A stretch of 61,224 nucleotides of DNA from Planctomycetota bacterium (GCA_022568135.1 JADFFQ010000017.1:1-61224), one strand, 5' to 3'. Positions 8,776-17,349 are shown, numbered from the stretch's first letter. A program made the numbers and translations. The notes: generated from the sequence alone by a model not told the origin.

Positions 8776-8803
8776 CATTACCCATCACTCATCGCTCATC
8801 GCT
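8776..8803 (+). repeat. Heptanucleotide tandem tract upstream of ribBA
   Basis: Four 7-nt units of the form CATYRCY (CATTACC, CATCACT, CATCGCT, CATCGCT) end 16 bases before the ribBA ATG. This is the third heptad tract in front of a gene in the first 9 kb. I looked for and did not find FMN-riboswitch signatures in the 160 bp between the divergent genes. Confidence 0.55.
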
Positions 8804-8819
8804 CCTACACTTTACAGCC

Positions 8820-10019
8820 ATGCCCCTGTCGCCGATTCCCGACATCCTCGATGAGCTGCGGGCCGGGCGGATCATCGTGCTGGTGGACGACGAGGCGCGC
8901 GAGAACGAGGGTGACTTCGTCTGCGCCGCCGAGAAGGTCACCCCGGCCATCATCAACTTCATGACCCGCATCGGTGGCGGATATTTATGCCTGGCCCTGA
9001 CCAGGGAGGACTGCGATCGCCTGGATCTGGTCCCGCAGGCCTCGGCCAACAGCAGCCTTCACGGGACCGCATTGACCGTGAGCGTGGACGCCCATCCCAG
9101 GCACGGCAATGGAACCGGCATCTCCGCATCCGACCGCACCAGAACGATCCAGCTCATCATCAATCCAGACACCACGCCGGAGGACTTCGTCCGTCCCGGC
9201 CATATCAATCCGCTGCGCGCCCGCCCCGGCGGCGTCCTGGTGCGCACCGGTCAGACCGAGGGTTCGGTCGATCTGGTTCGCCTCGCCGGCGGGCATCCGG
9301 CTGCGCTGATCATCGAGGTGGTCCGCGAAGACGGCGAGATGGCCCGAATGGGCGAACTCGACGCACTGTGCGCCGCGCACGACCTGAAGATGTGCTCCGT
9401 TGAGCAGATCATCGAGTATCGCCTGGCCCGTGAGCGGCTCATCGAGCGCATCGAGCCGGCCAAAGGCGCCCCCATCGACACCCCCTACGGCCGGTTCAAC
9501 CTCATCGCCTACCAGAGCACAATCGATCCTCTGCCGCATCTGGCGTTGACCGTCGGTGGGATCGGCGATCTGGACGACACCGGCCGGGCTCGCCAGATCG
9601 ATGACCCGGTCCTGGTGCGTATGCACCGCCGTGATCTGCTGGGCGACATCTTCGATGAAGCGACCAGGCCGACCGGCCGGGAGCTTCGAGCCTCGCTGCG
9701 GATGATCCACCAGGCCGGCCGAGGAGCGCTCATCTATCTGCGCCCCGAAGGCGTCGGTGATGATCTGCGCGACCGGCTACAACGAATCAAGCGACCGGCC
9801 CTGGATGACCCCAACGCGCCGGACCTGACGCGCTGCGACGGTGTCGCCGCAAAGACCCACCCGATGGACCGGCGGGACTTCGGCATCGGCAGCCAGATCC
9901 TTCGCGATCTGGGCCTGCGCCGGCTTCGCATCCTCACCAACCACCCCAAGACCATTCGAGGATTGGCCGGCTTCGGGCTCGAGATCGCTGACCAGGTTCC
10001 GATCAATGCGGATTCCTGA
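8820..10019 (+). CDS. ribB: RibBA-type 3,4-dihydroxy-2-butanone-4-phosphate synthase with degenerate GTP cyclohydrolase II domain
   Basis: The N-terminal half (residues 1 to about 200) is a DHBP synthase of riboflavin synthesis, with DDEARENEGDF, TGISASDRT-like and RPGHINPLRARPGGVL segments. The usual GHTEA metal-ligand histidine is replaced by Q145 (RTGQTEG). The second half has the GTP cyclohydrolase II fold (RDFGIGSQILRDLGL near the end), but all three zinc cysteines are missing: the family HSEC...RCDC pattern reads HRRD...RPTG here (D272, R283 and T285 in place of Cys). The cyclohydrolase is therefore probably inactive, and a separate RibA is expected elsewhere. The ATG at 8820 is chosen because the upstream frame is antisense to the peptidase gene. 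Confidence 0.85.
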   Translation: MPLSPIPDILDELRAGRIIVLVDDEARENEGDFVCAAEKVTPAIINFMTRIGGGYLCLALTREDCDRLDLVPQASANSSLHGTALTVSVDAHPRHGNGTGISASDRTRTIQLIINPDTTPEDFVRPGHINPLRARPGGVLVRTGQTEGSVDLVRLAGGHPAALIIEVVREDGEMARMGELDALCAAHDLKMCSVEQIIEYRLARERLIERIEPAKGAPIDTPYGRFNLIAYQSTIDPLPHLALTVGGIGDLDDTGRARQIDDPVLVRMHRRDLLGDIFDEATRPTGRELRASLRMIHQAGRGALIYLRPEGVGDDLRDRLQRIKRPALDDPNAPDLTRCDGVAAKTHPMDRRDFGIGSQILRDLGLRRLRILTNHPKTIRGLAGFGLEIADQVPINADS

Positions 10020-10164
10020 CGCCGCGGGGCCGCGCCACCGGTCCCCGGCGACTTTTTCACCTTTTTTGGGTATTGGCGCGCAGGATTGCTCCGGTGGCGG
10101 CATAGATACTAATACGGGGCCATGGCCTCAGACCACGCCAGGTCCCGCCATTGGGAGGTCCCGC

Positions 10165-10914
10165 GTGCAACTGGTCGAAGCCGGCTCATCGCGCACCGAT
10201 TGGTCCCTGATCGTCGAGGCCGGCCATAGCGACGAGCAGGCCGCCGGCGACGCCCTGGAGCGGCTCCTGCGGCGGTACTGGCCGGCCGTGTACGCCTACA
10301 TCCGCTCAACCGGCCGCGACGTCCACCAATCGGCCGACCTCACCCAAGGCTTCGTCTGCGACATCATCATTTCTCGCCGCCTCTGCGCCGGCGCCGATCC
10401 GCATCGCGGGCGATTCCGCAACCTGCTGCTGAGCGCCGTAAAGAACTATCTGCGCCAGCAGCGCCGCCGCGATCGGCGCATGTGGCGCAGTGATCGGCGG
10501 CTAAAGCCGCTGAAACTGACCGACCCACAACTGACCGTCGCGAACCTTCCCCCGACGCCCTCGCCTCGCACGCCGGACCAGGCCTTTTGTTATCAGTGGA
10601 CCGCCACCTTGATCAGGCGCGTGCTGGACACCGTTGGAGCCGAGTGCCTGGCCGACGGCCTGGACGCCCATTGGACGGTCTTTGAGCATCGCGTCGCTCG
10701 CCCCCTGCTTCTGGGCGAGCCCTCCACCGACTATGCGGAGTTGGTGCAGCGCCTCGGCCTCAAGAATGCATCACAGGCTGCGAACATGATGGTCACCGTC
10801 AAGCGTCGCTTCGTCGCCGCACTGTACTTTGAAGTCGGTCAAACTCTAAGCAGCCCCACCGAGATCGACGACGAACTGCATCAATTGCTACGAGACCTGG
10901 AGCGGCCGTCATGA
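10165..10914 (+). CDS. RNA polymerase sigma factor (planctomycete ECF-like)
   Basis: A sigma-70-family protein of about 249 aa. The region-2 signature near residues 25-95 (LLRRYWPAVYAYIRS, SADLTQGFVCDII, GRFRNLLLSAVKNYLRQQRRR) is the form common in planctomycete ECF factors. The C-terminal part (LGLKNASQAANMMVTVKRRF) has the look of a region-4 helix-turn-helix. The GTG at 10165 is chosen for GGAGG six bases upstream. The stop overlaps the next ATG (ATGA), so the downstream 142-aa protein is probably co-translated and may be its regulator. Targets are unknown. Confidence 0.8.
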   Translation: MQLVEAGSSRTDWSLIVEAGHSDEQAAGDALERLLRRYWPAVYAYIRSTGRDVHQSADLTQGFVCDIIISRRLCAGADPHRGRFRNLLLSAVKNYLRQQRRRDRRMWRSDRRLKPLKLTDPQLTVANLPPTPSPRTPDQAFCYQWTATLIRRVLDTVGAECLADGLDAHWTVFEHRVARPLLLGEPSTDYAELVQRLGLKNASQAANMMVTVKRRFVAALYFEVGQTLSSPTEIDDELHQLLRDLERPS

Positions 10915-11339
10915 GCACAACCATGGACGATCAGTTGAAAGAGGCGTTTCGCTCAGTCCTGGAAGCGCCGTTCGATCCGGCCATGGCCGCCGCAGATTGG
11001 CTGGCCAGAGACATCGATCCCTCCTATCGGTCCGCGGTGGCTCTGTTGACCGATGCCGATGTTCCGCTGGAGCATCTGCAACAGGCAAAGAGCGTGTACA
11101 AGACCATGCGCATCATCGGCGAGACCTCGGCGGACCGGCGGGTGGCCGCCCGGCTGTATGCCGCCGCTATTGCCGCGGCCCTGGTCCGCTACCACCGCCG
11201 GGTGAGCCGTCAATCCGACGCCGCCCTGCAACGAGCCTTGCAATCTCTTCTCGACGACGCGCAGATGCACCAGCGGCTGCGCGATCTAGCAGGCGCGGCT
11301 CTGTGCGCCCTGAACGGGAAGGCCTGGAGCGCTTGTTGA
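10911..11339 (+). CDS. Hypothetical protein translationally coupled to the sigma factor
   Basis: A 142-aa predicted all-helical, soluble protein, rich in Ala, Leu and Arg, with no signal peptide or membrane segment. It begins in a 4-bp ATGA overlap with the sigma-factor gene. I do not recognise a domain. The pattern LYAAAIAAALVRYHRRVSRQSDAALQRALQSLLDD suggests a helical bundle. The coupling makes a sigma-binding or anti-sigma role plausible, but this is inference only. Confidence 0.65.
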   Translation: MSTTMDDQLKEAFRSVLEAPFDPAMAAADWLARDIDPSYRSAVALLTDADVPLEHLQQAKSVYKTMRIIGETSADRRVAARLYAAAIAAALVRYHRRVSRQSDAALQRALQSLLDDAQMHQRLRDLAGAALCALNGKAWSAC

Positions 11340-11426
11340 GCCGGTGGAGCGTCCGTGGCCAGCCGCCACCGTAAGCGAGCCGACGCATCTCGGCCGTTTA
11401 CTGACGTGCGCGGCTCGCATGATCGC

Positions 11427-11452
11427 TACACTTGAGGCGCAACCGCCTCAAG
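11427..11452 (+). promoter_or_regulatory. Possible -10 element overlapping a 9-bp perfect palindrome before the CYTH gene
   Basis: TACACT at 11427-11432 resembles a -10 box. It runs into a perfect inverted repeat, CTTGAGGCG-CAAC-CGCCTCAAG (11431-11452), followed by an AGGG-containing stretch and the GTG start at 11469. The palindrome would lie at the transcription start, so it could be an operator or a 5'-UTR hairpin. No good -35 is apparent. Confidence 0.35.
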
Positions 11453-11468
11453 ACAGGGTATCGCAATC

Positions 11469-12023
11469 GTGTCCGATTCCTTCAATCCGCAGGGTGATGC
11501 GAGCCAGGTGCAGCTGGAAATCGAGCGGGCCTATCTGCTCGCTCAACTGCCGGCGATCCCCAAAGACGCCGTCGTCCGCCGCATCGAGCAGGGATACCTG
11601 CCGCCCGACGAGCACACCGCCGACCTCGATGCGACCGGCTCCGAGCTCACCGAGGGCCGGCTGCGCCGAACGATTCATGCGGACGGCTCGGTCGATTGTT
11701 CGCACACGATCAAGCACGGCGAAGGGCTCGTCCGCCGGGAGCTGCAGCGCGCCATCACGCTCAAACAGTTCGAGCAAGGCTGGCCGCGCACGGCCGGCCG
11801 GCGACTGCGCAAGACGCGATACCTCATCACCGCGGCACCGCTGGTCTGGGAGATCGACGAGTTCGACGACTTGGACCTGGTCCTGGCCGAAGTCGAGCTG
11901 GCCTCGCTCGACGCCAAGATCACGATTCCGCATTGGCTGGCCGCGCATATCGTGCGCGAAGTCACCGAAGAGCCGGCCTACCGCAACTACAACCTCGCCA
12001 TCCGCGCCGCCAAGTCGCGCTGA
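11469..12023 (+). CDS. CYTH domain protein (triphosphate tunnel metalloenzyme family)
   Basis: 184 aa with the CYTH layout: an N-terminal ExE motif (LEIERAYLL, E17 and E19), paired basic strands (RLRRT, HTIKHGEGLVRRELQRAIT, RLRKTRYLI) and an acidic strand LVLAEVELAS. Family members hydrolyse inorganic triphosphate or thiamine triphosphate, or bind other organic phosphates. The usual Lys of ExExK is Ala21 here, so substrate handling may differ. The start is GTG at 11469. A 9-bp palindrome lies just upstream. Confidence 0.75.
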   Translation: MSDSFNPQGDASQVQLEIERAYLLAQLPAIPKDAVVRRIEQGYLPPDEHTADLDATGSELTEGRLRRTIHADGSVDCSHTIKHGEGLVRRELQRAITLKQFEQGWPRTAGRRLRKTRYLITAAPLVWEIDEFDDLDLVLAEVELASLDAKITIPHWLAAHIVREVTEEPAYRNYNLAIRAAKSR

Positions 12024-12215
12024 CGCGCCCGCCGAGGCCGGTCATTCACCGCCAAGAGGCCCAGAACGCCCTCAGGCCGAAAAAGGCTTCCTGGCATTTC
12101 TTCCTGATGGACCGGCGAAGCCCTGCCGATCCAACGTCAACGCCGGCCGTTGCACCGAGCTCGTGCGGATCACGACCGGCCCCACAGACGGCACGACCCT
12201 ATCGGGAGAGTATCG

Positions 12216-13133
12216 ATGCGACACGGCCTGTTGACCTGTGTGCTCGCCACGCAACTGATGGTTCCCTGGACCTCGGCTCATGGCCGGTCACCCCAGGACG
12301 ATCCGCCGGCCCAACCGCCCCGGGATACGACAATCGTCGCGCTCGCGCCCAACACCATGACCGCGTTCGCCGCCGCCAACGCATACCCGCTCACGACGAC
12401 ACTCCAGGACGCCAACGAGATACCCAGCGCCGGATTCGTCAACATACGCCCGCTGATCTGGCTCCCGCAGATCGAGGGCGATGTCAGCCTCCAGAACGTT
12501 TTTGATTTCGCCACATCGCTCGATTTCGATGCTGATCTCGGCGTCTCCGATCTCGAGACGATCTTCCTGGGAGAACTCAACTTCAACCTGGGCAGACACA
12601 ACTTTCGGGTATCCGGATTCAGCCTGGCATCAGCCGGCCGGCAGCTCGCCGACCAGGTCATCACCTTTGGCGATCTCACCATCCCCATCGGCGACCTGAT
12701 CCGCACCGACATCGATCTCGACAACATCACCGTGCAATATGGATTCTCGCTCTTCTCGATCGAGGACAACGGGTTCCAACTGGGGACGATGGCCGGCGTC
12801 GAGTACTTTCACCTCGCCGCGTCGCTCCTTGTCGAAGGCACATCGCTGCAAGACACCATCGACGAAGACATCCCCATTCCGACCGCCGGCATCCACTTCG
12901 AGCTGCCGATCGATGACTTCCTGATCACCGCCGATGTTGCCGGCTTCTACATCTCGATTCAGGACATCGATGTAAGCTTCATCGACGCCTCGGCGACGAT
13001 CGGCTGGCGGCCGATCAACAACTTCGGAATCTTTGCGGGATACCGAGTCATCGGCCTGGATGCGACCAACGGCACCTTCGACTTCGATGCCACGCTCTCC
13101 GGGCCGTTCGTCGGCGGCGAGATTCGATTCTAA
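12216..13133 (+). CDS. Predicted outer-membrane beta-barrel protein
   Basis: The 305-aa product begins with a signal peptide (hydrophobic LLTCVLATQLMVPW, then a probable cleavage near TSAHG). The rest is alternating polar/hydrophobic strands ending in GPFVGGEIRF, a C-terminal Phe of the kind recognised by BAM. GGGAGAG lies a few bases upstream of the ATG at 12216, which is why I prefer it over the longer frame. I do not recognise a named family; it resembles uncharacterised Phycisphaerae barrel proteins. A hairpin terminator follows. Confidence 0.7.
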   Translation: MRHGLLTCVLATQLMVPWTSAHGRSPQDDPPAQPPRDTTIVALAPNTMTAFAAANAYPLTTTLQDANEIPSAGFVNIRPLIWLPQIEGDVSLQNVFDFATSLDFDADLGVSDLETIFLGELNFNLGRHNFRVSGFSLASAGRQLADQVITFGDLTIPIGDLIRTDIDLDNITVQYGFSLFSIEDNGFQLGTMAGVEYFHLAASLLVEGTSLQDTIDEDIPIPTAGIHFELPIDDFLITADVAGFYISIQDIDVSFIDASATIGWRPINNFGIFAGYRVIGLDATNGTFDFDATLSGPFVGGEIRF

Positions 13134-13168
13134 GCCAGCGAGCCGCCGAGTCCTCGCTCCTTATAAAG

Positions 13169-13195
13169 CCGCGACCGGTGGTCGCGGTCTTCTCT
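13169..13195 (+). terminator. Hairpin terminator after the outer-membrane protein gene
   Basis: The perfect 8-bp stem CCGCGACC-GGT-GGTCGCGG is followed by TCTTCTCT. It sits 35 bp past the stop codon. An almost identical hairpin ends the kinase-like gene at 31393-31415. Confidence 0.6.
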
Positions 13196-13351
13196 GACGC
13201 ACGGTTTTGATGGTTCGCCTCGGACGAAGCCGTACGAAGGGTTGAATCGTGCCCTGGGGGCAGAAATTGACGAAGCGATCTGGTATCCTGTGTTTCACCG
13301 GCAGCGGCCTGTTCCGGTCGCAACTCCAATCCGCAAGGCAAAGTGTGGCGC

Positions 13352-14056
13352 ATGTCCGCGTATGTCGTCAACCCCAACAGCAATCCCCAACTGGTCCAGG
13401 GGGAGCTCCAGGCGGCGATTCCCTACCCGCCCTTGAGACGGGAGTTGCTTCGGTGGTTCCAACAAGAGGCCCCGTCACTCGCGCCTGCCTACGAAGGAGC
13501 AGTCATGCTGCTGGGCCTTCCGACTTTCCCCGGCCGCGTCCACTTCATCGCACACGCCGTACGCGACATCGCAGATCGACTCGTTTTTGTCCTCGACGAT
13601 GGCCTGCCGAGCAGCCGAGTGCAGTACGAGCACCACCTCGACAGCATTCAGGATCAATGGCCTTCACTTGATCATCTATTTGACGGATCAAGCTCACCAG
13701 AGAGCGCGGAAGCTGTATCGATTCCCGCCTCAGTCGCGCGACACATCAGTCAGCTGTTGACCGAGCACCGAGGGCGGAGGCAACGGCCGAGCCAATACGA
13801 CTTGCTTTTCCAATGGTTGATGAAGCAAGATCCATCGCACGCCGCAGTGAATCAGCGGCTGGTCTCCTCGTTCAAGGACATACGTCAATGGTTCATGGCA
13901 CTGACGCATCTTCGGCGTACTGCTCCACCTCAAGTGGATGAGGAACAACTGTGCAAGCGCTTTGAGGCGTTCGAGAAGACCCTCCATAGCTTCGTTGGAA
14001 GCTTCTTCACAGGAACTCGCGAACTCGATGCAATCCTTCAGCAAACCAACCAATGA
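13352..14056 (+). CDS. Uncharacterised protein, first gene of a two-gene module
   Basis: About 234 aa, soluble, with mixed alpha/beta in the first third and predicted helices thereafter. Notable segments are FPGRVHFIAHAVRDIADRL near residue 55 and a long helical C-terminus (EEQLCKRFEAFEKTLHSFV). No known domain is recognised; there is no signal peptide or membrane segment. The ATG at 13352 is preferred; GTG at 13343 is an alternative. The 3' end overlaps the start of the 965-aa gene by 29 bp, which implies coupled translation and a shared function. The pair looks like accessory cargo and could be a defence or regulatory module, but nothing in the sequence proves this. Confidence 0.7.
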   Translation: MSAYVVNPNSNPQLVQGELQAAIPYPPLRRELLRWFQQEAPSLAPAYEGAVMLLGLPTFPGRVHFIAHAVRDIADRLVFVLDDGLPSSRVQYEHHLDSIQDQWPSLDHLFDGSSSPESAEAVSIPASVARHISQLLTEHRGRRQRPSQYDLLFQWLMKQDPSHAAVNQRLVSSFKDIRQWFMALTHLRRTAPPQVDEEQLCKRFEAFEKTLHSFVGSFFTGTRELDAILQQTNQ

Positions 14057-16925
14057 ACTGATCGAAGCGACCATTCCCCTCCTCGCTTCGCCGCAGCATG
14101 AGCGGTACTTCCTTGACCGGTTGGATAATCCGCATTGGATTACGCCTTTGCGAGAACACGGTTTCTTTCAGCATCCGCCCGCCCCCGAGGAGGTATCGGG
14201 CGGTGGGGTGCGATGTCAGGCATGGCCGCAGTCCCGCTACCTCGTGCGGATGGCATCGCATGCGCCGAAGGAAGTTGCGGAAATACTGGCGGAGATTGAC
14301 AGTGACAACTGGATCGTCGCACGCGACATCATCGAGGCGGGCGAGGAAATGCGGCCGGAGTACGCTGCAAAGCTTGCTCCGAAGATCGGCGAGCTGATTG
14401 AACAACTCGGGCTGTGGTACAAGCTGGACGATGTTGGAGGAATCGCCGCGCGACTCGCCCGAGAGAATGAAGCCGATGCCGCCGTTGATCTTGTCAAGAC
14501 GGCGTTCGCCATCGATCGGCGCAAGACCACTACGACGCTCCGACACCGCGACGACTACGGCTACTTCGAAGGCCTGCGCGATTCCGTCATCCCATCATTG
14601 ATTGCCGTCCGGGCCAGTGAACTTCTGGAACTGCTGATTCGATGGATGTCAGAGGCCATCGAGACGGAAGAAGGTCGTCGAATTGGGGGCGATGATTTCT
14701 CCTACGTCTGGCGGCCGGCCATCGAGGACCACGAGCAGAATCGCGACTTCGACTTTGCGGCAAAGCTGGTCGGTTGTGTTCGCGATGCCTTCGAACTGGC
14801 GATTCGTGATGGCCACCTGCGGCTCAGCGATGCACTTCCGATGCTTGAGGAGCCTGAGTACTTGCTCTTCAGGCGGCTTCATCTGCACCTGATCACTGAA
14901 TTCGCAGATCACGATCCGGAGTTGGCCCGCCGGACGATGCTCGACCGATCACTCTTCGGCGCCTACGGCTGCAAGCATGAACACGCCAGATTGATGGGTC
15001 AGCGGTTCGGCCTTCTGAGCAAACAGCAGCAGGCGGAATGGCTCGAATGGATCGAGGCCGGGCCGGAGAAGATGGAGCCTGACTATCGCGACGAGTCCGA
15101 GGACGACGAGTCGCGTCAGCGGCGAAGAGAGTACTGGCAATTCCAGAAACTACATTGGATACGCGATCACCTAACCGACATGTGGCGGACCTTCTATGAG
15201 CGAAAATTCGAGGAGCACGGCAAGCCGGATCTCGCTGATCTCCATGTGTACTCAAGCGGTGGTCGTTGGGGTCATGAAAGCCCGTACACGGCTGAGCAGC
15301 TCAGCGAGATGGGATTCGAGGCGGCCGTTGAAGCGGTCGCTCGTTGGCGTCTCGATCCGGAGCAGCGGGGGCTCGACGAACCTACCGTCGAGGGGCTCGC
15401 AGGTACGTTTCAAGAGTATGTTGCTCTTGACGCGCTTACGTTTTCTAGCCAGGCACGACAGCTCGAAGATAAGCCGGCGGTCTATGTGCGGCGTTTCCTT
15501 CGGGCGATGGAGGCGGCCGTCAAGGAAGGCAAGCAGATCGATCTAGTTTCGGTTCTCGCTCTATGCGAATGGGTACTCAATCGGCCGGTTGATGAAGATA
15601 CATCTCCCACGAATGCGGACGGAGGGCTGGTCGAGCGCGACTGGCAATGGTGCAGGGACACGATCGCTGATCTGCTGCAGGAGATCTGTAAGGCGAAGGA
15701 CGACGCCCAGCGTCCCCGCTTTGGCGTTCAGCATCGCGAAAAGCTTTGGGCGGTGATCAAGCCACTCCTCAACAGCCCAACAAAGTCGTATATCCTGCGA
15801 GAGGATGCGGAGAAGGATCCTCGCATCACGGATTGGCCACAGTTGGCGTTGAACTCCCCGCGAGGGAGGGCCATGAATGCTGTGGTCGCCTATGCAGACT
15901 GGATGCCCGATCACCTCGTTGAGGATCGCAAGGAGCAGCGATCACTCCCGGGCGGATTCGAGCAAATGCCCGAGGTGCGTGAGCTGCTCGAAGACCAGTT
16001 GACGCGACCTGATGATCACTTCACGGCACGAGCGGCTTTCGGCTGGCGACTGGGTCTGCTATTCTGGTTGGACGCCGACTGGCTTCGAAGGCACGCGGAT
16101 ACGATCTTCGATCTTCGAGCCTACGAGGATGACCCTTCAAAGGCATTCGGCTGGGCGGCATGGAATACGTTCCTCTTTGCCAACCGGCCGCGCATCGAGT
16201 TCTACAGAATCCTGCGCGATCAGTTCAGCTACGCGGTTGACCAGGCGGCAACGCTCGAGAAGCCGCAGGACTCACGAGAGCAGCCATTCGCCCAACTCGC
16301 CGAGCACCTGATCGTACTGTACGGTCGAGGTGATTTCGGGCGCGATGCGAGCGAAGCCTTCGACGCCGATAGCGCGATTGTGAAGAGATTGGTAACGACC
16401 ACGCACGAATCCGTACGTTCGCACGCGATCGAGTTTGTCGGGATGACCCTGAAGGACGGAGGTGAGGATCTGCCGAAGGAGGTGGTCCAGCGCTTCAAAA
16501 ATCTGTGGGAGCGCTACTGGGAAGCGATCGGGGCGGAGGATGCGGAGCGAAACCCCGGCAGCTACGTGTTTGGATACTGGTTCAGCTGTGGAGTATTTGA
16601 TCCGGAATGGTCAATCGTGCAGTTGGAGAAGTTCGTCACCGCTGCGCGGAAGGCAGGTCCAGATCACATGATCATGAAGCGACTTGCGAGCATCTGCAAC
16701 ATCGATCCGCTCCGATCGGCGCGGATCGTGGGAATGCTCGTTGACGGTGACGACGAGGGTTGGCGGGTCCCGTCGTGGAAGGGGGAGGCCCGAACGGTAC
16801 TGATTGCAGCGATGAAGGCTGGAGGCGAGGCGAAGGACGTGGCTGAGCAGGTGGTCGATCGTTTGGGGCGTCGCGGCTATGTGGAATTTGGTGAGCTCCT
16901 TGAGAAGAAATCGGATGATGGGTGA
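14028..16925 (+). CDS. Large uncharacterised helical protein, second gene of a two-gene module
   Basis: A 965-aa soluble, strongly charged protein, apparently helical throughout (HEAT- or ARM-like impression). It starts with a recognisable N-terminal block: LDNPHWITPLREHGFF, then WPQSRYLVRMA and SDNWIVARDI. I recall similar blocks in large uncharacterised bacterial proteins. I see no Walker motif, nuclease motif or membrane segment, although degenerate active sites could be missed. The ATG at 14028 is chosen because the frame upstream belongs to the preceding gene. The 29-bp overlap with that gene suggests a two-component operon. It lies between an outer-membrane protein gene and a solitary atpC. 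Confidence 0.75.
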   Translation: MQSFSKPTNELIEATIPLLASPQHERYFLDRLDNPHWITPLREHGFFQHPPAPEEVSGGGVRCQAWPQSRYLVRMASHAPKEVAEILAEIDSDNWIVARDIIEAGEEMRPEYAAKLAPKIGELIEQLGLWYKLDDVGGIAARLARENEADAAVDLVKTAFAIDRRKTTTTLRHRDDYGYFEGLRDSVIPSLIAVRASELLELLIRWMSEAIETEEGRRIGGDDFSYVWRPAIEDHEQNRDFDFAAKLVGCVRDAFELAIRDGHLRLSDALPMLEEPEYLLFRRLHLHLITEFADHDPELARRTMLDRSLFGAYGCKHEHARLMGQRFGLLSKQQQAEWLEWIEAGPEKMEPDYRDESEDDESRQRRREYWQFQKLHWIRDHLTDMWRTFYERKFEEHGKPDLADLHVYSSGGRWGHESPYTAEQLSEMGFEAAVEAVARWRLDPEQRGLDEPTVEGLAGTFQEYVALDALTFSSQARQLEDKPAVYVRRFLRAMEAAVKEGKQIDLVSVLALCEWVLNRPVDEDTSPTNADGGLVERDWQWCRDTIADLLQEICKAKDDAQRPRFGVQHREKLWAVIKPLLNSPTKSYILREDAEKDPRITDWPQLALNSPRGRAMNAVVAYADWMPDHLVEDRKEQRSLPGGFEQMPEVRELLEDQLTRPDDHFTARAAFGWRLGLLFWLDADWLRRHADTIFDLRAYEDDPSKAFGWAAWNTFLFANRPRIEFYRILRDQFSYAVDQAATLEKPQDSREQPFAQLAEHLIVLYGRGDFGRDASEAFDADSAIVKRLVTTTHESVRSHAIEFVGMTLKDGGEDLPKEVVQRFKNLWERYWEAIGAEDAERNPGSYVFGYWFSCGVFDPEWSIVQLEKFVTAARKAGPDHMIMKRLASICNIDPLRSARIVGMLVDGDDEGWRVPSWKGEARTVLIAAMKAGGEAKDVAEQVVDRLGRRGYVEFGELLEKKSDDG

Positions 16926-17264
16926 CGCTCGGCTCCCGGAGGCTTTTCGTTTGTCCAGTCGGCCACTTCGGTGCGCGCACGGTGGGTTGAAGTCGCGCCG
17001 GCGCGCATGAGTTGGTCGAAGATAAGGCTCGATGCGCTCCCGAAGCGATCACTTAGCGCGAGTTGCGCGGAGATAAGCCTCGGTTAGCCGAAGTTATGGC
17101 GCACGCGGCATGGCTGGCGCGCGCTGAGTGGCCCGCACGGTCGCCTGTGTGCGCGCAAGAAAGACCGACCCTCACTTGTACGACAGAATCAAGCCCCCCC
17201 GAAGCGCGATCTGGGCGCGCCGAATGCTGCGCGCGCCGATGTGGTGCCTCCAATCAGACCAGAT
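16926..17264. other. Gene-poor gap between the unknown module and atpC
   Basis: About 340 bp with no convincing gene. Two similar motifs (AGATAAGGCTCG near 17022 and AGATAAGCCTCG near 17071) lie about 50 bp apart in the same orientation, followed by GTTAGCCGAAGTTATGGC. The stretch is rich in GCGC-type palindromes. It could be a junction left by insertion of the upstream two-gene module, but no matching copy was seen on the other side. Confidence 0.3.
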
Positions 17265-17294
17265 TTGTGCGCTCAATCCACGTGCCGCTATACT
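17265..17294 (+). promoter_or_regulatory. Candidate sigma-70 promoter for atpC
   Basis: TTGTGC (17265-17270) and TATACT (17289-17294) are separated by 18 bp. The expected start site is about 45 bp before the GTG of atpC. A matching TTGTGC box is found in the entericidin promoter near 35904. Confidence 0.45.
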
Positions 17295-17349
17295 GTGACG
17301 CGCTGGACCGGACCGGCACAGCCCTTGGGCCGTGCCCCTGGAGTTGCCC

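Noticed and set aside
8238..8819. N-terminal extension of the RibBA frame
   Set aside because: The extra 194 codons are antisense to the M42-like peptidase; RibBA homology begins at the ATG at 8820.
8658..8819. FMN riboswitch before ribBA
   Set aside because: The expected conserved junction sequences are absent; the region holds a GC hairpin and a heptad tract only.
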